Shown here: one piece after another, positions 17,739-26,221 of the stretch
How positions within the stretch are numbered: the first letter of the stretch is position 1
Layout of the letters: each line of letters begins with the position of its first letter
NCBI RefSeq assembly: GCF_014648635.1
Contig: NZ_BMRM01000014.1
Location: 62,001-126,000 of the forward strand
Length of the DNA stretch: 64,000 nt
Reading direction: 5' to 3'
DNA from: Streptomyces cinerochromogenes
Lineage (GTDB): Bacteria; Actinomycetota; Actinomycetes; Streptomycetales; Streptomycetaceae
Position numbers and translations under genes: made by a program
The notes under the pieces: generated by a model
Told to the model about the DNA's origin: nothing
The model's input: only the letters and a program-made list of their open reading frames with translations
Database searches by the model: none

Positions 17739-19238
17739 ATGAGCGCCTCTGCCCGTGAGCCCAAGATCCCCCTTGGCACCTACTGGACGTGGTTCATCCG
17801 ACGGACGCTCCACCTGCCGCTCAACGCCGCCCGCGTCCACATGCACGTTCTGGGCAAGACAGGCTCCGGTAAGAGCTACTTCCTCGCCTCACTCTTCCTC
17901 GCCCTCTATCTCGCCGGCCAACCGGTCACTCTCATCGATCCGCATGGCGACCTGGCCCAGCTGGTGCTCGCCCACCTGGTGGACCGTGGGCAGCTGCGAA
18001 CCGAAGAGCAGCGAGAACGCCTCATCTACCTGGATCTGCCAGCGGCGACTGCCGAGAAGCGCTACCTCCCCTTCAACTTCCTGGCCCAGCCGTACGACGA
18101 CCATGCGATGGCCGAGCACGTCGCCGAGGCCGCACGTCGTGCCTGGCCCGAGCTGGCGCAGGGAGCACCGACCTTTGAGAACATCCTCAAGCACTCGGTG
18201 GTGGCCCTCCGGGAGGCAGGCCTCCCCCTCACTCGGCTTTCAGATCTTCTAACCGACACGGCCTACCGCCACCATTTGCTTGATACCTACATCCGTGATC
18301 CCCAGGTGATCCGCTTCTTCAGGCTTCGCATGGACCAGTGGGGACGGGAAGCCCCGCTGATGAAGGAGTCCACCCTCAACCGCGCGGACCTGCTCACCCT
18401 CTCCCCTGTCCTCCGCTATGCCTTGGGCCACAAGCGCAACGTCCTAGACTTCCGCCGGCTCATCGACTCGGGCACCTCCCTCATCGTCAACCTGGCCATC
18501 GCCTCCCCAGACGCTCGCCGACTCTTTGGGTGTCTATTCACCGTGGGGATGGAGACCGCGGCACTCAGCCGCGCCAACCTCCGAGCAGCGACAGCGGCCA
18601 GGACGCCGCACGTCCTGATGCTGGACGAGTTCTCCCAGTTCATGGCACAGAGCGAGGAGAGCCTGACCCGCATGCTCTCGGAGACTCGCAAGTACAAGCT
18701 GTTCTGCGTCATGGCGCACCAGAACTGGAGCCAGGCATCAGACCGCCTCAAAGGAGCCCTGCAGAACGTCGGCATGGAGGTCATTCTCAAAGCTGGCCGA
18801 CCCGACGCTGAGCATTCCGCCCGCCTCTTCGGGGTCGTTGACCCCGACGCCATCAAACACGTCGTCTCGGACGAGGCCGCCGAGGAGCGGACGCATCCTG
18901 CGTACTACCCGCTCCAGGAGCAGTGGGAGCGACACGTCCAGTCCATCCAGCAGCTCCGAGTGGGAGAGGCGTACATCCGCCTCCCCGATGACGAGGTGTA
19001 CAAGGTGCAGACTCCCCGTCTGCCAGATCTCGACGCGTTCCCCCACGACCTGGCCGAGGTGGAGAGTCATTACCTGCATCGCTACTTCGAGCGACCGCGC
19101 ACGGAGGGCGCAGCCGCGCGGGCGCCAGGTATCACCGAGCTCCCACACACGGCCATCCGCCGGCGACCAGCGATCTCACGGCAAAACCAACAGAAAGGCC
19201 TTATATATACGCCATCATCACGAAAGCGGAGAATCTGA
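17739..19238 (+). CDS. Second HerA/TraG-type ATPase
   Basis: 499 residues from ATG 17739. Walker A is at about residues 39-46 (GKTGSGKS), then VTLIDPHGDLAQL; Walker B is in HVLMLDEFSQF (about 291-301), followed by CVMAHQNWSQ. It shares the order of motifs of the 652-residue ATPase at 14687 but is clearly diverged, so the pair is not a recent duplication. The start lies 5 bp after the replication-relaxation gene, suggesting translational linkage. No transmembrane segments are visible. Role inferred: motor for moving element DNA, together with the first ATPase. Confidence 0.85.
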   Translation: MSASAREPKIPLGTYWTWFIRRTLHLPLNAARVHMHVLGKTGSGKSYFLASLFLALYLAGQPVTLIDPHGDLAQLVLAHLVDRGQLRTEEQRERLIYLDLPAATAEKRYLPFNFLAQPYDDHAMAEHVAEAARRAWPELAQGAPTFENILKHSVVALREAGLPLTRLSDLLTDTAYRHHLLDTYIRDPQVIRFFRLRMDQWGREAPLMKESTLNRADLLTLSPVLRYALGHKRNVLDFRRLIDSGTSLIVNLAIASPDARRLFGCLFTVGMETAALSRANLRAATAARTPHVLMLDEFSQFMAQSEESLTRMLSETRKYKLFCVMAHQNWSQASDRLKGALQNVGMEVILKAGRPDAEHSARLFGVVDPDAIKHVVSDEAAEERTHPAYYPLQEQWERHVQSIQQLRVGEAYIRLPDDEVYKVQTPRLPDLDAFPHDLAEVESHYLHRYFERPRTEGAAARAPGITELPHTAIRRRPAISRQNQQKGLIYTPSSRKRRI

Positions 19239-19333
19239 CGCAGTGCTGGCTGACCACTCCGTCTCGCCTCGAACCCCGGCCATCTTGCTACCCCATAGGA
19301 TCTCGGGCGGCTCGTTGTCGATAGGCTCCCCCG

Positions 19334-20983
19334 GTGACCCACAGCACCGCATTCATCCCAGACGCTCTCCCCTCGATCCCGGACACCGCCGTTGAGCATG
19401 GCGAGGTCTACACGAGGGACTGGGTTGTCGAGATGATCCTTGATCTTGTGGGCTACACACCGGACCGCGACCTTGCAGAGCTGGTGATAAGCGATCCGGC
19501 CTGCGGCTCGGGAGCCTTCCTTCTTGGCATCGTCCGGCGTCTGAGTGCGGCCTGCCGGAAGCACGAGGTCGAGCTGCCCATCGACGGGGTTCGTGCTCTT
19601 GATCTTCTCAGCCGCAACGTTCGGGCAAGCCGTGAGGCGGTCGTCGAGCTACTTGTCAACGACGGTTGGGCTCGTGACCACGTCGAACCCCTAGTCGAGG
19701 GTTGGATTCGGCAAGGCGACTATCTCCTGCAGGAGCCCGCGGCAGCGGACTTCGTGGTAGGTAATCCCCCGTACATTCGGCTCGAAGATGTTCCCGACCA
19801 ACGCATGAAGTTGTACCGACAGAACCACCCCACGATGGTGGGGCGAGCAGACATCTACGTCGGGTTCTACGAGCGAGCGCTCGGGGCCCTGACGCAGAGC
19901 GGGGCACTTGGGTTCATTTGTGCTGACCGCTGGATGCGTAACCAGTATGGCCGCGAGCTTCGTCGTCTGGTAGGGCACCAGTTCAGCGTGGAGTTCGTGG
20001 CAATCATGCACGACGTTGATGCGTTCGAGGAGTCCGTGGCGGCGTATCCGGCAATCACGGTCATCCGCAAGCGGCCACAGACCCCTGCCGTGGTGGCCCA
20101 AACCACCAAGCACTTCGACGCGACACAGGCGCAAAGGCTCGTCACTTGGGCGGCGAGCGATAACCATGCTGAGACCACGGCAGGTTATGAGGTCTCGCGG
20201 CTGCCCAGTTGGTTCTCTGGAGGCGAGTCGTGGCCGGCGGGGAGCCCCGCCCGTCTAGAGATGCTCGAAGACCTCAACGAGCGGTTTCCAGCTCTGGAGG
20301 ACACTGGTGCCCGCGTGGGGATCGGCCTGGCTACCGGAGCGGACGCCGTCTTCCTGACCCAGGACCCAGACCAGGTCGAGCAGAGCCGGGCCCTTCCCAT
20401 GAGCATGGTGCGGGATGCCCGCACTGGCACACTCAAGTGGGATGGCACGTATCTCGTGAACCCGTGGGAAGAGGACGGCAAACTCGTCGATCTCGATAGG
20501 TACCCAAAGCTCAAGGCTTACTTCGAGCGGCATCGCGAGGCCCTGGCGGGGCGGTACATCGCCAAGAAGAATCCCGTTCAGTGGTACAAGACCATCGATA
20601 AGGTCGACAGTTCACTCACGGCCAAGCCGAAGCTCCTGCTGCCAGACATGAAGCTCACGATTCATCCGGTGCTGGATGAGGGCGGGCACTACCCCCACCA
20701 CAACCTCTACTACGTGGTAGCCGACGCCTGGGACCTTCGAGTCCTTGGCGGCTTGCTGCTGTCACGCGTCGCGCAGGCCTTCGTCGAGGCATACGCCGTC
20801 AGGATGCGGGGCGGCACCCTGCGCTTTCAGGCACAGTACCTCCGACGCATCCGGGTTCCGCGGCCTGAGGCGATCAGCGAGACTGACGCACAGGCGCTCA
20901 TCCGGGCCTTCGACCGCCGTGACATCGATGCAGCAACCACGGCGGCACTTCGGGTCTACGGGCTCGACCACCTGCCTGCCTGA
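19334..20983 (+). CDS. Type II DNA adenine methyltransferase, PaeR7I/Eco57I-like
   Basis: 549 residues. The SAM-binding motif I is SDPACGSGAFLLGI and the catalytic motif IV is DFVVGNPPYIRLED, typical of N6-adenine methylases of gamma type. The C-terminal half has the TaqI-like target-recognition features (GIGLATGADAVFL, LRRIRVPRPE). It lies tail-to-tail with a PaeR7I-like endonuclease, so it should protect CTCGAG sites. GTG start; TAGGCT seven bases before may be a -10 box giving a leaderless message, a way to express the methylase promptly after transfer. Confidence 0.88.
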   Translation: MTHSTAFIPDALPSIPDTAVEHGEVYTRDWVVEMILDLVGYTPDRDLAELVISDPACGSGAFLLGIVRRLSAACRKHEVELPIDGVRALDLLSRNVRASREAVVELLVNDGWARDHVEPLVEGWIRQGDYLLQEPAAADFVVGNPPYIRLEDVPDQRMKLYRQNHPTMVGRADIYVGFYERALGALTQSGALGFICADRWMRNQYGRELRRLVGHQFSVEFVAIMHDVDAFEESVAAYPAITVIRKRPQTPAVVAQTTKHFDATQAQRLVTWAASDNHAETTAGYEVSRLPSWFSGGESWPAGSPARLEMLEDLNERFPALEDTGARVGIGLATGADAVFLTQDPDQVEQSRALPMSMVRDARTGTLKWDGTYLVNPWEEDGKLVDLDRYPKLKAYFERHREALAGRYIAKKNPVQWYKTIDKVDSSLTAKPKLLLPDMKLTIHPVLDEGGHYPHHNLYYVVADAWDLRVLGGLLLSRVAQAFVEAYAVRMRGGTLRFQAQYLRRIRVPRPEAISETDAQALIRAFDRRDIDAATTAALRVYGLDHLPA

Positions 20984-20992
20984 CACCAGACG

Positions 20993-21038
20993 CAGATGGC
21001 GGAAGGCCCAGCCCTGGCTGCCGACCCTCCGCCATCTG
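20993..21038. terminator. Bidirectional terminator between convergent R-M genes
   Basis: Perfect 11-bp arms CAGATGGCGGA (20993-21003) and TCCGCCATCTG (21028-21038) lie in the 64-bp gap between the convergent methylase and endonuclease genes. Confidence 0.75.
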
Positions 21039-21047
21039 TAAACGGCC

Positions 21048-21757
21048 CTACAGCCCCGATTCGCGCTTCACGTGATCCGTAAGCGACTCGATGAACCTGG
21101 AGAAGGTCAGAGCATCGTCGGGCTGGCTGATGGGGCGCTCTGCATCCTTGGGCGCCAGAACGAAGCACGCTGCGTCATACAGCTCGTCCTCAAGAAGCCG
21201 CTTGCAGAGGAGCCGGTACCGCTCTGCATACGAGGGCCGGCCCCCAAAGGCAGGGTCCCCCTTGAAGGCCGGCTTGAAGTCCCTACTTGCCTGCTTGGTG
21301 GATCCGTCGATGTCCTCCAGTACGAAGACATACCCCAGCCACGGCCGGGCCGGGCCCATCAGCCCCTGCTCGATGGCACGCCGCGTATCGACGGCACTGC
21401 CGATGGCCTCTTCCGTCCGGTTGTTGAAGTTGTTGCCGAAGGAACCGGACTGGGACTTGAACTCGATAGCCGCCACGAGCTGTTCACCGACCTTGACCAC
21501 CAAGTCCCACTGCTTCGTCGGTCGGTAGTACCCCGGCAGTTCGGCGCGCTTGCCCAAGTAGATCGAATCCTTGGGGTAGTTCAAGACATCCGTAAAGTAC
21601 TTGACGAAGAGCATCGTCAGCGCATCAAGGTGGGCGCCTCCGGTGACAGATCCCCTCGTGCCAGCGTCCTCCCTGCCCTCGGCAACCTGCTTCGCAGCCT
21701 GCTCTGCGCGCTTCTCCCAGAACGCACGAACGGCAAGCTCGAACTGATCGTTCGTCA
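21048..21757 (-). CDS. PaeR7I/XhoI-like type II restriction endonuclease
   Basis: 236 residues from TTG 21757 (GGGAGGG just upstream), close to the usual family length; earlier starts add an unrelated Cys-rich stretch. The sequence follows PaeR7I closely: LTNDQFELAVRAFW at the start, GGAHLDALTMLFVKYFTD, and a PD-(D/E)xK site formed by QWDLVV and AAIEFKSQSGSFGNNFNNR. PaeR7I and XhoI cut at CTCGAG, so the same specificity is expected. Convergent with its methylase. TTG start and separate promoter suggest weaker or later expression than the methylase. Confidence 0.88.
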
Positions 21758-21986
21758 AGGTCCCTCCCCGTGGCCTTGCGCAGCCCAAGCATCCACACAG
21801 CCTGGTGTCTGCGATCACTAAGCCACAGAGTAGGGCACGGGACTGACAACCAGTCAGAAAGCGCAGGCCAGGGGTCGTTGGGCGCATCTGGCGTGAGCCG
21901 TCCTTGACCGATGGGACCACCTCTCAAACTTACGCCGCTGAACGTGGCATTGAAGGCTGCTTCTCACCAACGACCAATAGCGGTGA

Positions 21987-22016
21987 TTGACTTGCTATGT
22001 CCATATTTGGTATAAA
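21987..22016 (+). promoter_or_regulatory. Promoter of the toxin-antitoxin pair
   Basis: TTGACT (21987-21992) and TATAAA (22011-22016) with an 18-base spacer lie just before the ribosome site GGGAG and ATG 22028. This is one of the best housekeeping-type promoters in the element. Confidence 0.7.
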
Positions 22017-22027
22017 CAGGGAGCTAT

Positions 22028-22249
22028 ATGAAGTACTTGCACTCTGATCCAGATATTATGGGCGGAGACCTCGTCATTCGGGGAACACGGATTCCCGTTG
22101 AGGTCATCCTCTACCGCTTGAGAGACGGCTACTCGCTGGAGGAGATCCACGAGCTGTACCCAACTCCAAGCATCCCAACACTCAAGGGCGCGGTCGGCGA
22201 GGCGCTCGATCTCATTACGCCTACACTCCATGGTCAGAAGATTCTTTAA
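22028..22249 (+). CDS. DUF433 antitoxin-like protein
   Basis: 73 residues. Matches the DUF433 pattern (DPDIMGGDLVIRGTRIPVEVIL then YSLEEIHELYPTPS), a small winged-helix family usually paired with DUF5615/PIN-like proteins as a VapBC-type system. It overlaps the next gene by 20 bp, so the two are translationally coupled. Likely autoregulates the promoter at 21987-22016, inferred from the family. Confidence 0.85.
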   Translation: MKYLHSDPDIMGGDLVIRGTRIPVEVILYRLRDGYSLEEIHELYPTPSIPTLKGAVGEALDLITPTLHGQKIL

Positions 22250-22580
22250 ACACAAGCTGCTGCTCGACGAGAACATGCCGCCCCGAGGTGTATTTCCTCG
22301 CCTCAACGAACACTTCGACGTCAAGCACGTAGATCACGACCTGAGTCAAGGCGGAATCAAAGATGCTTCGGTTTATGAGCTGGCGCGCACAGCCAGCAGA
22401 ATCATCGTCACTCAGAACGTGAAGCACTTCAAGCCGCTGGCTGGCGGAAAGTCCGACGCTGGCGTCATCGGAGTTCCCCCGCACTGGCAGCCGAAGCAAG
22501 TCGATAGCCAGCTTACGGCGCTCCTTATGAGACACAGACCGGGCTACTTCAGGGGGCGCTACATCTCACTGGGTGAGTAG
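22230..22580 (+). CDS. DUF5615 PIN-like toxin
   Basis: 116 residues. The family pattern is clear: KLLLDENMPPRGV, a central KHVDHDLSQGGIKDASVYELAR and RIIVTQNVKHF, giving the acidic residues (DEN, D, D) of a Mut7-C/PIN-like RNase fold. Members pair with DUF433 antitoxins. It could stabilise the element against loss. The nuclease activity is inferred from fold, not shown. Confidence 0.82.
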   Translation: MVRRFFKHKLLLDENMPPRGVFPRLNEHFDVKHVDHDLSQGGIKDASVYELARTASRIIVTQNVKHFKPLAGGKSDAGVIGVPPHWQPKQVDSQLTALLMRHRPGYFRGRYISLGE

Positions 22581-22591
22581 CCGCGAGGAGT

Positions 22592-23524
22592 CTATTCATC
22601 GAGCATCAGATGCGCTGGAAAGTAGCAGTTTCCCGTCTCGTTCGCGTGGCGCTTCTTTCGGCTGAGAAGGTCATCCAGCCGCACACGATCGTCCAGGACG
22701 CAAAAGAGATCCGTTCCATCCATGGTGAGAAACGACGTGCCCTCACGAAAAGCGGCGCGTGCCCCCGATGTGAAGCCCTTCACACTAATAAACAGCCCGA
22801 GAGCGTTTTTCCCCTTGCGACGCACCTTGTCATTAAACTCTCGCAGCTGGCCGGCCTCGGCAGGTTTCTTCCACCACTTGGCTTCAAGCACGTAATCATC
22901 AGTGTCGAAGGCGAAGGAGCCATCGATCTGCTCGTAGTCAAGCTCGTAACCTAGGCGCGGCTGCATGTCGAACAACCTGAAGAGGCCATTGAGGAAGGTT
23001 TCGAACTCGCGACCAGCTCGCTGCCTGTTTGGCTCGGTTTCCAGGCGTAGAAACTCCGCCTTCAGCTCTGACAGCTTCTCAGAGAACCCTCGCCTATGCG
23101 CCTCTCGCTCTTCTTGTTGTGCCTGTTCGGCCTCAACCTTCGCCTTTTCAGCCAACAGCCCCTGTAGGCGCTCGGTCCACACCTTAAGGTCTGCCACCGC
23201 CTCGGTGGCCTGAGCGAGTAGCTTCTCAGCGTCGGACTGTCGCTTCAGGCTCGGGAACGCGGTCATCTGCGCGATCTCAAGCATGATCGCGAGCGTCAGG
23301 TCGCGGTAGCGGTCCTCATCCGCCATGAGCCGATCAACGAACTCATCGGCGAAGACCCGCTTGTAGGCATCGAAGTCAAGCCCGGCGATGAGCTCGGGGT
23401 GTCCAGTCGACCGAAGGCGCAGGAACTTGGCCAAGTCCTGCTTGTACCAGTAGACCGTCGCCAGAGCCTCGGTCAGAGCGCCGTACGCCGCTGGATGAAT
23501 CCGCTGCGCTCGCATGGACGTCAC
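22592..23524 (-). CDS. Mrr-like restriction endonuclease with coiled-coil region
   Basis: 310 residues. The C-terminal 130 residues form an Mrr_cat-type PD-(D/E)xK nuclease: GREFETFLNGLFRLFDM, YEQIDGSF, DDYVLEAKWWKKP (D and ExK) and LGLFISVKGFTSGA. Residues of about 120-180 are a Glu/Lys/Gln-rich coiled coil. The N-terminal region is helical and unrecognised. Mrr-type enzymes cut modified or foreign DNA, or, as in retron and ATPase systems, act as effectors. It is a single gene, convergent with the toxin-antitoxin pair (11-bp gap), and probably adds to the element's defence cargo. GTG 23524; ATG 23515 is possible. Confidence 0.82.
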   Translation of the reverse strand: MTSMRAQRIHPAAYGALTEALATVYWYKQDLAKFLRLRSTGHPELIAGLDFDAYKRVFADEFVDRLMADEDRYRDLTLAIMLEIAQMTAFPSLKRQSDAEKLLAQATEAVADLKVWTERLQGLLAEKAKVEAEQAQQEEREAHRRGFSEKLSELKAEFLRLETEPNRQRAGREFETFLNGLFRLFDMQPRLGYELDYEQIDGSFAFDTDDYVLEAKWWKKPAEAGQLREFNDKVRRKGKNALGLFISVKGFTSGARAAFREGTSFLTMDGTDLFCVLDDRVRLDDLLSRKKRHANETGNCYFPAHLMLDE

Positions 23525-24053
23525 GTTGCCCGCCCCTCATCTACCCCTGTCAGCTCCATCGCTGACCCAACCCCATGATGCTACCCAGCGCGCCCTGTTC
23601 GTGGCGCTACGTAGGACCAGAGATCAACGATCATCCACAAAGTACCTTATGTACCAAAACTTTCCTTTCCTCCCTTAATTGACGGTCTCGTGCGGGCTCT
23701 CCTCTCGGGTCAAGGGCCGGCGGAGGTACGGAGGCGGCTTGCGAAGCCCTTGACGCGCAGGGAGACCGCGGCAGCATGACGGCAAAGGAAGGAAGGGAAT
23801 AGCCCATAGAGCTCAAGGCCTCTGCCGTGCCATGTCGCACAATAGAAGTTCCTCGACGGGTCGTCGAGGCTGACAAAGCGCTCAACGACCCTCGGTAGTC
23901 CTGTAGTTGAGCTGTTCCCGTTGTTCTAGCCTCAGCGCCGGCGGTGAACGCGTTCTGGATCGTCTTTTGTCATCTACCTTACTGAATCGGCTTATAGCCC
24001 TGGTGTATAAGCAAACCCTGTCCTTTTGTACTCAATCAGGAATGGGGTTTGTG
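23525..24053. other. Intergenic region with an inverted repeat before the DUF6197 gene
   Basis: About 530 bp without a convincing gene; a minus-strand frame at 23631-23885 has no family or ribosome site. GCTTATA (23990-23996) and TATAAGC (24006-24012) make a perfect 7-bp inverted repeat about 40 bp before ATG 24054, a probable promoter/operator. Confidence 0.4.
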
Positions 24054-24449
24054 ATGACACCTGCCGAGATTTTGCGCAAGTCAGCAGACATCATCGAGCG
24101 CGATGGACACAATAAGGGTTCGGCCTTTGCCTACCCACGGCTCCGTCGGTCGCAGGGTGTGACCTGGGAGCAGCTCATTGATGATGCAGTAACGTGTGCG
24201 CCTGTCTCTATTGAGGGCGCGATGGAGCGTGCCATCTGGGGCAAGGTGCAGCGCTTCGAAACATTCCGTGTTGACTCGGTGGGGCTTGGGGAGCTCGTCG
24301 AGACCAGGAACTATTTTTGTGACTGGCTGGCCTGGAATCGCGGAATCACGGATCTAGGTTCGTGGAACGACGATCCAGACACGACCGCCGAGACGGTGGT
24401 TCTGCTACTACGTACCGCGGCGGACGAGTGGACGGAGCCACCGTTTTGA
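24054..24449 (+). CDS. DUF6197-like hypothetical protein
   Basis: 131 residues from ATG 24054 (GTG 24051 also possible). Small helical protein beginning TPAEILRKSADIIERDGHNKG, with WLAWNRGITDLGSWNDDPDTTAETVVLLLRTAADEW at the end. This pattern is common in streptomycete phage- and plasmid-related genes grouped as DUF6197. Function unknown. Confidence 0.7.
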   Translation: MTPAEILRKSADIIERDGHNKGSAFAYPRLRRSQGVTWEQLIDDAVTCAPVSIEGAMERAIWGKVQRFETFRVDSVGLGELVETRNYFCDWLAWNRGITDLGSWNDDPDTTAETVVLLLRTAADEWTEPPF

Positions 24450-24528
24450 TTGAGAGTTGAGGAGGGTATATCTGGTGAGCGCCGTGCGGCCCTCATTATG
24501 GAACCAGATGATTCTCTTCTTTCCTTTC

Positions 24529-24605
24529 GGGCACCTATGTATGTGTTCTAGCGACTCGTTAGAACGAGGCCGGCGGCCTTACACATACCACTGGGTGCCC
24601 TTTTT
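24529..24605 (+). terminator. Compound hairpin with U-tract, structured RNA or terminator
   Basis: An outer stem GGGCACC/GGTGCCC (24529-24535, 24594-24600) and an inner stem TATGTGT/ACACATA (24540-24546, 24581-24587) enclose two small hairpins (TTCTA/TAGAA at 24546-24564 and AGGCC/GGCCT at 24567-24579). The T-run TTTTT follows at 24601-24605. It lies 80 bp after the DUF6197 gene and would end plus-strand transcripts. The cloverleaf-like layout is more elaborate than a plain terminator, but lacks tRNA consensus positions. Confidence 0.55.
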
Positions 24606-24636
24606 CGTATCACGATGCAAGAAAAGGGTGTTCCAC

Positions 24637-24822
24637 TCAGTTAGGTGGCAAGTCTTTGGTGAACGTAACGAAGTGTGTCCAGGTAGCCGGCCGCACGCCC
24701 AGGACTCCCCTGCCCCGGTCTTTCGTGTCCCTGATCATAACCCGCTGCGGGTTGCTGTCGGCCACTTCCACACAGCTGTCAGACTTCGTGTAGCTGCTCG
24801 TTCGCCAGTTGGGCTCGGTCAA
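24637..24822 (-). CDS. DUF397 domain protein
   Basis: 61 residues, the typical full length of DUF397. Signature WRTSSYTKSDSCVEVAD and the closing WTHFVTFTKD are present. TTG start with GGAGG eight bases upstream; it lies 12 bp after the XRE regulator. In Streptomyces XRE/DUF5753 regulators and DUF397 proteins occur as pairs (WhiJ/AbaA type) and are thought to act together in development or as toxin-antitoxin-like modules. Confidence 0.92.
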   Translation of the reverse strand: MTEPNWRTSSYTKSDSCVEVADSNPQRVMIRDTKDRGRGVLGVRPATWTHFVTFTKDLPPN

Positions 24823-24834
24823 GCTGATCGCCTC

Positions 24835-25689
24835 CTAGTCGGTTGCCATGCGGTCGAAGTGATGGATCGCGGTGAAGATGAGGTCTCGGACAGCGGTCCC
24901 ATAGACCGCTGACTGCTGCAACAGGGCGAAGGCCTTCATGTACAGCTCGATCTCTCGGGGCTGTGTCACCGAGAACTCGGCTGAGTACGTCTCAACGAGG
25001 ACGAGCTTGTCATCAAACATGGAGAACGAGTTTCCGGGCCAGATGCGCAGGGGCGCAGATCTTGGCACGATGCCCAGGCTTAGTCGGGCGAGCCGCATGA
25101 CGGCCAGCAGTCGGTCGAGCTGTCCCTTCATCACCTCTGGGCCGCCGAAGTTGCTGTACAGCGCCTGTTCAGCAAGCAACACGTTGAAGATGCGATCGCC
25201 TTGGTACAGGTACTGCTGCCGTTCCAGCCGCTTGGCCGTGGCGGCCTCAGTGTCATCGGGGATCTGGTAGTAATCGCGAACCTGATTGAAGGTCTCCGCG
25301 GCGTACTCCGCAGTCTGCAGCGTCCCCCACACGAGCGTCGGGTGCCAGATACGAAAGACCTTGGTCTTGGCGTAGATCGGCATCGCGGCCTGCTGCCGCT
25401 TCTCCGCCCCCGTCGCCAGCTGCCGGCGCCACTCAAGCCACAGCTCGTCGATGTGGCGCACTGTGGCGATCAGGTCGTCGATCTGCTCAGGCCTGTTGGT
25501 CTTGGTGCACCAGACCCGGATGTCGTCCTCGGAAGCGTTCTGCTTCCCGTTCTCGATCCGGGAAACCTTGGACTCCTGCCATCCGGTGGCCAGCGCGAAT
25601 GCCCGGCCGCTTGTGAATCCCGCATCCTTGCGGAACCCGCGGAGCCGGGCACCCAGCGCCTCTCGTGCTTCTTGTGCTTGGTTGCTCAC
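24835..25689 (-). CDS. XRE-family regulator with DUF5753 domain (WhiJ-like)
   Basis: 284 residues. N-terminal helix-turn-helix (LGARLRGFRKDAGFTSGRAFALATGWQESKVSRIENGKQ, residues about 11-49), then the DUF5753 region with YAETFNQVRDYYQIPDDTEAATAKRLERQQYLY and VLLAEQALYSNFGGPEVMKGQLDRLL. GTG start 7 bp after the DUF6879 gene and directly followed by DUF397, so all are one transcript. Regulators of this kind tune antibiotic or developmental genes; target here unknown. Confidence 0.9.
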   Translation of the reverse strand: MSNQAQEAREALGARLRGFRKDAGFTSGRAFALATGWQESKVSRIENGKQNASEDDIRVWCTKTNRPEQIDDLIATVRHIDELWLEWRRQLATGAEKRQQAAMPIYAKTKVFRIWHPTLVWGTLQTAEYAAETFNQVRDYYQIPDDTEAATAKRLERQQYLYQGDRIFNVLLAEQALYSNFGGPEVMKGQLDRLLAVMRLARLSLGIVPRSAPLRIWPGNSFSMFDDKLVLVETYSAEFSVTQPREIELYMKAFALLQQSAVYGTAVRDLIFTAIHHFDRMATD

Positions 25690-25696
25690 TGATGGG

Positions 25697-26221
25697 TCAG
25701 GGCTTGTACTCGGCGTGAGGGATGGCGAGACTCCAGAGCAGGTCGCGCAGATAGATGCACTCGGCCACGATGTCGGGGTCTTCCACGATCTCTGACCCCA
25801 GCACTCGTCCCTCGGGATCGAAGTGCCCCACAGCGAGGAGCCGGTCGTCGTAGAGCCACCAGTCGTTCCCGTTCAGGGGGAAGGTGATGCCCTCGGGCAG
25901 CAGGGGCCGCGGAAGCCACCGGATGTCCTCGCCCATCTCAATGTTGAGGTGTGTGAGCGAGTGTTCCCACGTGACGTATTGGCTGTGCGGCTGGGTGACG
26001 ACACGAACGCGACGTACTGTCTTGTCTTCTCTCGTGACGCGCTTCATCAGCGTCGTCCAGTCGTTGAGCCAGGCGTAGTCGTCAGGCTCGCCCCGCTTCC
26101 ATCGGACGTACGGGGTGTCCTCGATGGGGGAGCCGTAGTCGTCTCGCAACTCTAGGTGGAAGGCATCCCGTTCGAACTGGTTGAACAGCTCGTCACGCTG
26201 CGCCGGAGTGATCAGATCCAC
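25697..26221 (-). CDS. DUF6879 family protein
   Basis: 174 residues from GTG 26221; longer readings overlap the upstream gene in another frame without family similarity. DUF6879 features include FNQFERDAFHLELRDDY, RRVRVVTQPHSQYVTWEH and WLYDDRLLAVGHFDPEGRVLG. These small proteins regularly sit beside XRE/DUF397 pairs in streptomycetes. Function unknown. The start overlaps the end of the preceding gene by 29 bp. Confidence 0.82.
   Translation of the reverse strand: MDLITPAQRDELFNQFERDAFHLELRDDYGSPIEDTPYVRWKRGEPDDYAWLNDWTTLMKRVTREDKTVRRVRVVTQPHSQYVTWEHSLTHLNIEMGEDIRWLPRPLLPEGITFPLNGNDWWLYDDRLLAVGHFDPEGRVLGSEIVEDPDIVAECIYLRDLLWSLAIPHAEYKP

Noticed and set aside
23631..23885. Minus-strand 84-codon frame in the gap before the DUF6197 gene
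   Set aside because: No ribosome site, no domain, composition of random frame.
24529..24600. tRNA gene suggested by a 7-bp outer stem and 72-base length
   Set aside because: No TTCGA-type T loop, no D-loop GG, no proper anticodon arm; read as structured RNA or terminator.
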